Positions 1-4,459 of a DNA stretch of 7,423 nucleotides are shown here, piece by piece. Position 1 is the stretch's first letter. Each line of letters starts with the position of its first letter. The position numbers and the translations under genes are program-made. The notes under the pieces were generated by a model. It ran no database searches, was not told the DNA's origin, and saw only the letters and a list, made by a program, of their open reading frames with translations. Source of the DNA: Anaerolineales bacterium (GTDB lineage: Bacteria > Chloroflexota > Anaerolineae > Anaerolineales > DRMV01); NCBI GenBank assembly GCA_015494815.1, contig WGAK01000088.1, positions 1 to 7,423 on the forward strand, read 5' to 3'.

Positions 1-208
1 CCTGGAGGATGACCTGTTCGGTTTCGGCCAGGGTGAGCCGATTGCCCTCGATGCGCGTCGAGAAGTGCGTCGAACGCAGCCGGGCCTGTTGGCGCAGGCG
101 TTCGGCCACGAGGGGCGGCAAGCGCGTGAGGCCGACGGTTGTCCGGGCCTGTTCGATGGTCTGCAAGGCGCGCAGGATGGCGGGCGTAAAGCGGACAGGG
201 TAGAGCAT
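1..208 (-). CDS. Fic-family protein, N-terminal part (runs off window edge)
   Basis: Read on the minus strand from ATG at 208, this gives 69 codons with no stop before the window edge (starting MLYPVRFTPAILRALQ). The segment STRIEGNRLTLAE at about residues 52-64 is the signature of the N-terminal region of Fic proteins. STRIEG fits the inhibitory-helix motif (S/T)xxxE(G/N), in which the Glu blocks the nucleotide site of the Fic domain. Known family members transfer AMP or a related group to hydroxyl side chains of target proteins, using an HPFxxGNGR core that would lie outside this window. No Shine-Dalgarno precedes the ATG; an extended -10 box lies 6 nt upstream, so the mRNA is probably leaderless. 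Having the inhibitory helix N-terminal suggests the self-inhibited N-terminal class. The catalytic core is not visible, so activity cannot be judged. Confidence 0.82.
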   Translation of the reverse strand, partial: MLYPVRFTPAILRALQTIEQARTTVGLTRLPPLVAERLRQQARLRSTHFSTRIEGNRLTLAETEQVILQ

Positions 209-214
209 GAAGGC

Positions 215-223
215 ATTGTACCA
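215..223 (-). promoter_or_regulatory. Extended -10 promoter of the Fic gene (leaderless)
   Basis: On the minus strand TGG-TACAAT is followed by six bases and then the ATG at 208. Transcription usually starts 6-7 nt after the -10 box, so the transcript would begin at or within a base of the start codon. No convincing -35 hexamer lies 16-18 nt upstream; the TG dinucleotide one base before the hexamer would compensate. The place of the -35 is taken by the paired repeats at 228-267. Confidence 0.55.
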
Positions 224-227
224 CGAC

Positions 228-267
228 TTCCGACAAGTTGCCGATGAGATTCCGACAAGTTGCCGAT
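228..267. repeat. Two identical 18-bp direct repeats, likely operators
   Basis: TTCCGACAAGTTGCCGAT occurs at 228-245 and again at 250-267, a 22-bp period (about two helical turns). Each copy contains the dyad CGnCAAnTTGnCG (231-243 and 253-265), the form expected of a site for a dimeric regulator. Relative to the inferred start of the Fic transcript the dyads centre near -29 and -51, so the first occupies the -35 region. Repression by a dimer, possibly a pair of cooperating dimers on one DNA face, is the simplest reading. The binding protein is unknown. Some Fic proteins carry their own winged-helix domain, so self-regulation is possible but not shown. Confidence 0.55.
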
Positions 268-360
268 AAATGCCCGGCCGAAGTTCACGCGTCGCCGGGC
301 GTGGTTACGGGGAGGTAACGAGCAAGAAGCGAAGGCGAGGTTAGACATCCTCTGACCCGC

Positions 361-394
361 AAAACCGACGCCCCGGCCTGGTGACCGGGGCGTC
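361..394 (-). terminator. Intrinsic terminator of tRNA-Ala
   Basis: A perfect 10-bp stem (367-376 with 385-394, GACGCCCCGG/CCGGGGCGTC) with an 8-nt loop lies 5 bases beyond the tRNA 3' CCA on the minus strand. It is followed on that strand by GG and a run of four T (361-364). The T run is short, but stem strength and position make a terminator the likely role. Confidence 0.7.
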
Positions 395-399
395 TACGC

Positions 400-475
400 T
401 GGTGGACCCGGCGGGACTTGAACCCGCGACCCCCTCAATGCCATTGAGGTGCGCTCCCAACTGCGCTACGGGCCC
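400..475 (-). tRNA. tRNA-Ala (anticodon GGC)
   Basis: The minus strand folds into a complete 76-nt cloverleaf: acceptor GGGCCCG/CGGGTCC, D stem GCGC/GCGC, anticodon stem CCTCA/TGAGG around the loop ATGGCAT, five-base variable loop, and T stem GCGGG/CCCGC around TTCAAGT. The anticodon GGC reads GCC/GCU alanine codons. The acceptor stem carries a G3-U70 wobble pair, the main identity element for alanyl-tRNA synthetase, which confirms the assignment. Discriminator A and the 3' CCA (400-402) are encoded in the DNA. It has its own promoter and terminator, so it is a single-gene transcription unit. Confidence 0.97.
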
Positions 476-494
476 ATTTCTCCGCAGCGCCCCC

Positions 495-523
495 ATTCTA
501 CTGCAGCCCCTGGCGGATGTCAA
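495..523 (-). promoter_or_regulatory. Sigma-70-type promoter of tRNA-Ala
   Basis: On the minus strand a perfect -35 TTGACA (518-523) is separated by exactly 17 bp from TAGAAT (495-500), one base off consensus. The mature tRNA begins 20 nt after the -10 box, as expected for a stable-RNA promoter with a short 5' leader. The insertion sequence to the right ends 17 bp upstream of the -35 box, so it sits in the position of an UP element without breaking the core promoter. Confidence 0.88.
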
Positions 524-540
524 GACTCGCCGCCCAGGTG

Positions 541-554
541 CAGCAATTCCAAAT
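541..554. repeat. Left terminal inverted repeat of the insertion sequence
   Basis: CAGCAATTCCAAAT, matching the reverse complement of 2101-2114 at 14 of 14 bases. The base just outside on each side breaks the symmetry, which sets the element boundary. Confidence 0.88.
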
Positions 555-568
555 ATGACCTACGGGTG

Positions 569-577
569 TGGTAATCT
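569..577 (+). promoter_or_regulatory. Extended -10 promoter of the transposase gene (leaderless)
   Basis: TGG-TAATCT is followed by six bases and the ATG at 584, the same layout as in front of the Fic gene (TGG-TACAAT-N6-ATG). There is no Shine-Dalgarno before the ATG. The promoter lies inside the element's left end, so the transposase would carry its own leaderless promoter wherever the element lands. No -35 box close to consensus is visible. Confidence 0.42.
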
Positions 578-583
578 TAGGGC

Positions 584-1897
584 ATGAGGAAGTCCAAAAT
601 ATTCGACCAACTGATAGAAGCGCTGCGTCGCAGCCTGATGCGTCTGCCCGAGCACCGGAAGGGGGCCAATATCCGTTACACCATCGCCGATGCAGGCCTG
701 AGCGCCTTTGGGGTTTTCTTCACCCAATCGCGTTCGTTTCTGGCCTATCAACGGCTGATGGAAACGGCCAAAGGCAAGAGCAATGTGCACAGCCTGTTTG
801 GGGTGGAACGTATTCCCAGCGATGCCCACATCCGCAATTTGCTGGACCCTCAGGAACCGTCCGGATTGTTCGAAGTCTTTGAAGCGGCGCTTGGGCTTCT
901 GGAGGAACACGGCCTCTGGGACCGGTTTCGCAGTTATGAGGGGCAGATACTGGTCTCGTGCGATGGCACACAAACGATATCCTCGCAAACGATTCACTGT
1001 GCGGCGTGCAGCCAGCGGGATTTGGGGAACGGGGAAACGCTGTACGCCCATTATGCCATCCTGCCGGTGGTGGTCAAAGCGGGGGAGCCGCGGGTGGTTG
1101 TGCTGCCGCCGGAGTACCTGGTGAGGCAGGAAGGGCAAGGGAAGCAGGATAGCGAGCGGGCGGCCATCAAACGCTGGCTCAAGACCAGGGCACCCCGCTT
1201 ACCCCAAGGGACATACACCCTCTTAGGTGATGATTTGTATGCCTGCCAGCCCATATGTGAGGCGATTTTGGCGGCGGGGTGGGGGTTTATCCTGGTGTGC
1301 AAGCCCGAGTCCCATGTGGCGCTGTATGAACAGGTGGCGTTTCTGGCCAGAAATGGCCTGGTGGAGGAGCAGGAAAGAAGGCACTGGAACGGGCGCTTTC
1401 ACGCCGTACATCACTACCGTTGGGTGAACGGGGTGCCGTTACGCCGGGGGGAAGACGCTTTGCAGGTCAACTGGTGTGAACCGACCATCACCCGAGAAGA
1501 AGATGGAAAACGGCTCTACCACAATACTTTCATCACCCATCATACGATTACAGAAGGCAATGTGGCGGCTATCGTGCGGGATGGCCGGGCGCGCTGGAAA
1601 AGCGAAAACGAAACCAACAATGTACTCAAAACCAAAGGTTATCACCTGGAACACAACTTCGGCCATGGGCAGATGTACCTGGCGAACTTTCTACTCACCC
1701 TCAACCTCTTGGCCTTTCTGTTCCACACCTCGCTCGACCTGGCGGACGAACGCTATCATGCCTTGCGCCACAAGATAGGCACGCGGCAAGACTTCTTCCA
1801 TGACCTGCGGGCCCTGCTGCGTTACCTGCTTTTTGAAGATTGGCACCACCTGATGCACTTTATGCTGGTGAGTTTGGAATTGGTCCCGGATATCTGA
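584..1897 (+). CDS. DDE transposase of the insertion sequence
   Basis: The product is 437 aa, uninterrupted, and fills most of the element between the inverted repeats. It would cut and rejoin the element ends with an RNase H-like DDE site. Visible motifs are first Asp in SCDGT (D127), second Asp in LLGDDLYA (D216 or D217), and third acidic residue in the block RWKSENETNNVLKTKGY (E341, possibly E343). That block resembles the C-terminal RxxxE...K signature of IS4-type enzymes and is followed by EHNFGHG and a hydrophobic helix near 366-381. The N-terminal region (DAGLSAFGVFFTQSRSF, then IPSDAHIRNLLDP) is typical of a widespread bacterial transposase group that I place near ISNCY/IS4 without certainty. 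A CxxC at 139-142 follows the first Asp. No frameshift or stop is seen, so the element may still be active. Confidence 0.9.
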   Translation: MRKSKIFDQLIEALRRSLMRLPEHRKGANIRYTIADAGLSAFGVFFTQSRSFLAYQRLMETAKGKSNVHSLFGVERIPSDAHIRNLLDPQEPSGLFEVFEAALGLLEEHGLWDRFRSYEGQILVSCDGTQTISSQTIHCAACSQRDLGNGETLYAHYAILPVVVKAGEPRVVVLPPEYLVRQEGQGKQDSERAAIKRWLKTRAPRLPQGTYTLLGDDLYACQPICEAILAAGWGFILVCKPESHVALYEQVAFLARNGLVEEQERRHWNGRFHAVHHYRWVNGVPLRRGEDALQVNWCEPTITREEDGKRLYHNTFITHHTITEGNVAAIVRDGRARWKSENETNNVLKTKGYHLEHNFGHGQMYLANFLLTLNLLAFLFHTSLDLADERYHALRHKIGTRQDFFHDLRALLRYLLFEDWHHLMHFMLVSLELVPDI

Positions 1898-2069
1898 GCC
1901 CACGCACCAGGCGGGACTGAAGGTTGGTCGCAACAACTGCCTCCGAAGATGGGGCAGCGCTTTTGACGCGCCACGAGACCGCCCGTGAGCCGTGGGGCCC
2001 TAAAACTTTTCACCGGAGCACCCAAGATGCAACCCCCTGTCTGAAGATATTCCCCCTTTTCTTGAAGTG

Positions 2070-2092
2070 CCTTTCCCCTTCTTCCCCTTTCC
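2070..2092. repeat. 23-nt homopyrimidine mirror repeat in the IS right end
   Basis: A tract made only of C and T reads identically forward and backward around C2081 (CCTTTCCCCTT, C, TTCCCCTTTCC). Perfect homopurine-homopyrimidine mirror symmetry is the classical requirement for an intramolecular triplex (H-DNA). It lies 8 bp inside the right inverted repeat and downstream of the transposase stop. Confidence 0.8.
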
Positions 2093-2100
2093 TACCCCAA

Positions 2101-2114
2101 ATTTGGAATTGCTG
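2101..2114. repeat. Right terminal inverted repeat of the insertion sequence
   Basis: ATTTGGAATTGCTG is the exact reverse complement of 541-554. The following bases (GCGATAAG) show no duplication of the left flank. Confidence 0.88.
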
Positions 2115-2134
2115 GCGATAAGGCCCAGAGGGTC

Positions 2135-2299
2135 ATGTTTTTTGTTGACAGAGTTACAATAGAGCTTGTTAAAGTGTGTAAAGTATTTCCCCAACACGAT
2201 CGTGAGTATGATGCTTGGAGGGTTAAGCGAAGAACTAAAAATCCTAAAGGCCATTCCCCTGAGGATTATAAAGATAGGGAGTTTGAAATGGTGTTCTAA
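2135..2299 (+). CDS. Small AT-rich open frame, possible gene remnant (54 codons)
   Basis: ATG at 2135 opens 54 codons ending in TAA at 2297-2299. The product starts MFFVDRVTIELVKVCK and continues with a charged, hydrophilic half (HDREYDAWRVKRRT, then SPEDYKDREFEMVF). The amino-acid mix looks protein-like, unlike the low-complexity output of chance frames in GC-rich DNA, and the local base composition is far more AT-rich than any other part of the window. The frame stays open leftward through the right inverted repeat of the insertion sequence. It may therefore be the tail of a longer gene whose front was lost when the element arrived or rearranged. The ribosome site is weak (AGAGGG only 2 nt from the ATG). 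I do not recognise the family; a chance frame remains possible. Confidence 0.3.
   Translation: MFFVDRVTIELVKVCKVFPQHDREYDAWRVKRRTKNPKGHSPEDYKDREFEMVF
2145..2175 (+). promoter_or_regulatory. Candidate promoter in the AT-rich stretch
   Basis: A perfect TTGACA (2145-2150) is present, but the best partner, TAAAGT (2170-2175), is 19 bp away, longer than ideal. A TACAAT at 2155-2160 is an alternative -10 without a good -35. Either could drive the membrane-protein gene at 2433. The support is only the hexamers and local AT-richness. Confidence 0.28.
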
Positions 2300-2309
2300 C
2301 CCCACGTTC

Positions 2310-2356
2310 AGCGGACGCGGCTACACCGCGCGTCAACGCGGGTGGCCTTTCGGCCT
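2310..2356. other. GC-rich patch with consecutive small hairpins
   Basis: Directly after the AT-rich frame the sequence turns GC-rich and contains three short dyads: CGCGG-CTACA-CCGCG (2316-2330), overlapping CGCGT-CA-ACGCG (2329-2340), then GGCC-TTTC-GGCC (2344-2355) followed by TAAAA. The first two cannot form together, so the RNA could switch between them. There is no T run after the last stem on the plus strand, so this is not a canonical terminator. It forms part of the leader region of the gene at 2433. Its role is unknown. Confidence 0.35.
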
Positions 2357-2432
2357 AAAATCATACCTCAGCCATGGCCGTGAGACCGCGACGTGCAAGC
2401 AACGACCATCCAACAAAAGGAGGAGCGGACAA

Positions 2433-2942
2433 ATGACGGAAGGGCCCATTGCGAACACCCCTCAACAAGCCCTCATCGCCGGGATACAGCAACGCCTGCG
2501 TTTGGAGCGTCAACTCAAGGCCGGGGCAAATTGGTTCTACTGGATTGCCGGTTTGTCTTTGGTCAATTCGCTCATTTTTCTGTTCAAAGGCGGCATCACT
2601 TTCGTCATCGGGTTGGGCCTTACGCAGGTTGTAGACGGCATTGCCGGGGTCGTGGCCCGAGAACTGGGCCGCCAGGGGGGAAGCATCATACGCGCCGCCG
2701 GCCTGGCCGTCAACCTCGTCATTGCGGGCATCTTCGTGGCTTTTGGCTACCTGGGGAGAAAGGGACAGCGCTGGGCCTTCATCACCGGCATGATACTGTA
2801 TGGGCTGGATATCTTCATCCTGCTCTGGGCCCGGGACATGTTTGGTATTCTGTTTCACATCATCGCTCTGGCAGGCCTCTATCGCGGTCTGCGGGCGATT
2901 GGTGAAATCGAACGCTGGGGCACCAAAGCCCAGGTAGGATGA
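2433..2942 (+). CDS. Multi-pass membrane protein of unknown function
   Basis: The start is set by a strong Shine-Dalgarno AAGGAGG (2417-2423), nine bases before ATG at 2433. An open frame reaches back to 2166 but is AT-rich and non-conserved in character, so it is not included. The 169-aa product has a hydrophilic N-terminus (about 1-32, with a basic LRLERQLKAG segment) and then about five hydrophobic segments at roughly 33-51, 54-75, 88-107, 113-133 and 136-150. The block NWFYWIAGLSLVNSLIFLF followed by GLGLTQVVDGIAG resembles a family of small uncharacterised bacterial membrane proteins. No catalytic motif is visible. A polar Q65/D68 pair within a membrane segment may be functional. The next gene begins 76 nt downstream on the same strand, so co-transcription is possible. 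Confidence 0.8.
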   Translation: MTEGPIANTPQQALIAGIQQRLRLERQLKAGANWFYWIAGLSLVNSLIFLFKGGITFVIGLGLTQVVDGIAGVVARELGRQGGSIIRAAGLAVNLVIAGIFVAFGYLGRKGQRWAFITGMILYGLDIFILLWARDMFGILFHIIALAGLYRGLRAIGEIERWGTKAQVG

Positions 2943-3018
2943 GGGTGCCCAGGTTCCCGGGAGCAAAGGCGGGCTGTCGCGGGAAGCGGATACAGCCGCG
3001 CCGAAAAGAGGCTCTCCT

Positions 3019-3432
3019 GTGTCAAGAGGACTTACATTTATCTGGTCCGCCTTGCTTGCGTTGCTAATGGCGGTATGTAGCCTGCTGTTATGGCTCCTCG
3101 CGCCTGGGTTATGCGGCAACGAGATTTATCAAGAGGTTTTATCGCCAGACAACGCCTACAAAGCGGTGGTCTTTGAAAGGAACTGCGGAGCCACCACAGG
3201 CTTTTCAACGCAGGTTTCCGTCCTCAAGGCATCGGATACTTTGCCCGACAGAGCGGGTAATGTTTTCATCATGGATGGCCCCCCAGAGCAAACGAAAATC
3301 CATGTCCAATGGGAAGCCGACCGCTCCCTAAGCATTACATATTCCCCCGAATATGAGGTCTTGCGGGCCAGGGAGAGGCTGCGCGACTTCCTGACGGTCA
3401 TCACCATTCGCTATCAACAGACTTCGCCCTGA
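3019..3432 (+). CDS. Secreted or membrane-anchored conserved hypothetical protein
   Basis: The 137-aa product starts at GTG 3019, preceded by the purine-rich AAGAGG about 7 nt upstream. Residues 5-30 form one hydrophobic helix, a signal anchor or uncleaved signal. The rest is a small beta-rich domain with SPDNAYKAVVFERNCGATT (42-60) running into GFSTQVSVL (61-69), then GNVFIMDG (80-87) and a short basic C-terminus. The CGATTGFSTQVS block is, from memory, the hallmark of a widespread uncharacterised family in Gram-negative bacteria; I know no assigned function. Cys32 and Cys56 could form a disulfide outside the membrane. The SPDxxY..V opening resembles one blade of a propeller-like fold, but the protein is too short for a propeller. 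Base composition is visibly lower in GC than in the genes from 3556 on. Confidence 0.75.
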   Translation: MSRGLTFIWSALLALLMAVCSLLLWLLAPGLCGNEIYQEVLSPDNAYKAVVFERNCGATTGFSTQVSVLKASDTLPDRAGNVFIMDGPPEQTKIHVQWEADRSLSITYSPEYEVLRARERLRDFLTVITIRYQQTSP

Positions 3433-3555
3433 AGCAGGCGACGCGTCGGCACGGCAGCGCCGGCCTGTAGCGATAGCCCGGCCCCCCGCCTCGAGCCCGC
3501 GCACGCGCCTTACGCGGCAGCCGGGCGGTTTCCCCGCCAAGGGGATGCGAGGACC

Positions 3556-4392
3556 ATGCCCATCGAAGTGCTCGACATCACGCCGGAATACCTGCGCCAT
3601 GTGCCCCACCAGCGCGAGCAGGACTACTTCGCCGCCTACCCCGCGCTGTTTCGGCACTACTACCGCTACTGGGCTACCCCCGGCGACCTGGTGCGTCTCG
3701 ACGACCGCGCGGTGCGCGCCAAAACAGCCCTGGTTCGCGGCCACTTGCCCGTTTTGGAGCAAAGGCTGACCCGCAGCGGGCTGACGGACCGGGTTCTGGT
3801 GGTGCTTTTCGTGGGCGCCAACACGACCAATGGGCACGCGTTCTGGGACCAGGACCGCCGGAGTTTCGTGGTCTGGCTGCCGGTCGAAGCCTATGCCACG
3901 CCTTTGCAGGTCGCAGTCTTCGTCACCCACGAAGTGGTGCACGCGCTGCATTACACACGCCACCCCGCGTTCTTCTTCCACGAGGCGCGCGGCCGCCATC
4001 AGGTGGGCCGCCAGGTCATGACCGAGGGCCTCGCCACCTGGGGCACGCAGGCCCTCATGGACTTCGACGATGTCACGGCCCTGTGGGCCGATTATGTCAC
4101 GCTGCAATTCGCCCAACGATGGTACGCGCGCTGCCGCGCCCAAGAGCGCACGCTGGCGCAACGCATCCTGGACGAATGGCACGCCAGTCCGGCCGACAAC
4201 GCCTGGTTCAGCCTGTGGGATGAGCACGATGTGGCCCGCTATCGCGGGGGCTACTGCCTCGGCCTGCGCGCGCTCCAAAAAGTGGCTCGAGACTTCGACC
4301 CGGCCTGGCCCACGCTCCTGGCGCTCCCCAAATCCGCGCTGGAGGCCCGCGTCCGTCAGGCCCTCAGGGACATGGCCGCCGGCCGGGGCTAA
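3556..4392 (+). CDS. Putative zinc-dependent protease, gluzincin type (DUF2268-like)
   Basis: The 278-aa product has the metalloprotease motif HEVVH at 125-129 (VTHEVVHALHY) and a likely third zinc ligand E157 in MTEGLATWG, the HExxH...E layout of gluzincins. The C-terminal YRGGYCLGLRAL (229-240) resembles the glycine-rich end of DUF2268-type predicted proteases. No signal peptide or membrane helix is seen, so it should act in the cytosol. The catalytic base would be E126. Substrate unknown. ATG 3556 has GAGG four bases before it (3549-3552); ATG 3545 is out of frame. The stop at 4390-4392 lies only 17 nt before the thrC TG-extended promoter, so the next gene has its own promoter though read-through is possible. 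The 123 nt before this gene hold only GC-rich small dyads and no clear promoter. Confidence 0.78.
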   Translation: MPIEVLDITPEYLRHVPHQREQDYFAAYPALFRHYYRYWATPGDLVRLDDRAVRAKTALVRGHLPVLEQRLTRSGLTDRVLVVLFVGANTTNGHAFWDQDRRSFVVWLPVEAYATPLQVAVFVTHEVVHALHYTRHPAFFFHEARGRHQVGRQVMTEGLATWGTQALMDFDDVTALWADYVTLQFAQRWYARCRAQERTLAQRILDEWHASPADNAWFSLWDEHDVARYRGGYCLGLRALQKVARDFDPAWPTLLALPKSALEARVRQALRDMAAGRG

Positions 4393-4409
4393 TCCCACGT
4401 GCGGCCTGC

Positions 4410-4418
4410 TGCTATAAT
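4410..4418 (+). promoter_or_regulatory. Extended -10 promoter of the thrC-psd-pssA operon
   Basis: TGC-TATAAT has a perfect -10 hexamer (4413-4418) and the TG extension. The -35 position shows nothing close to TTGACA. Transcription would start near 4425, giving a leader of about 35 nt with a Shine-Dalgarno, unlike the leaderless layout at 208 and 584. The box is an AT island in very GC-rich DNA, which adds support. Confidence 0.65.
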
Positions 4419-4424
4419 AAAGGC

Positions 4425-4437
4425 CCCGCATCGCGGG
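4425..4437 (+). other. Hairpin at the 5' end of the thrC leader
   Basis: CCCGC-ATC-GCGGG forms a 5-bp stem exactly where the transcript is expected to begin, 11 nt before the Shine-Dalgarno (4449-4454). A terminal 5' stem of this kind often protects mRNA from decay. It is too small for a riboswitch or T-box, and no leader-peptide codon run is present. Confidence 0.35.
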
Positions 4438-4459
4438 CATTCGTCCCTGGGAGGCCGCC

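Larger units (their letters stand above)
541..2114 (+). mobile_element. Complete insertion sequence with one DDE transposase gene
   Basis: The 14-bp sequence CAGCAATTCCAAAT (541-554) recurs as its exact reverse complement at 2101-2114, and looser similarity (TG, TA) continues inward for a few bases. Between the ends are one intact transposase gene and about 200 bp of non-coding right-end DNA. The element is 1574 bp. The flanks (left ending CCCAGGTG, right starting GCGATAAG) show no matching target duplication. This points to a family without one, an old copy, or loss by recombination between copies. Family assignment is tentative: the transposase looks like an IS4-superfamily/ISNCY-type DDE enzyme. 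Confidence 0.88.

Noticed and set aside
1910..1921. GGCGGGACT shared with the tRNA T-arm region (410-418), as a possible attachment-site duplicate
   Set aside because: Only nine bases match, it lies inside the IS, and the position does not fit integration at the tRNA 3' end.
2166..2432. N-terminal extension of the membrane protein to 2166
   Set aside because: It would need a TTG start without a ribosome site and reads through AT-rich and hairpin DNA; AAGGAGG directly before 2433 sets the start.
2361..3119. Minus-strand open frame opposite the membrane protein
   Set aside because: The plus-strand gene has a strong ribosome site and clear membrane helices; the antisense product resembles nothing.
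3328..4440. Minus-strand open frame opposite the zinc protease (370 codons)
   Set aside because: No motif, low complexity, and it covers a real gene plus its flanks and the operon promoter.
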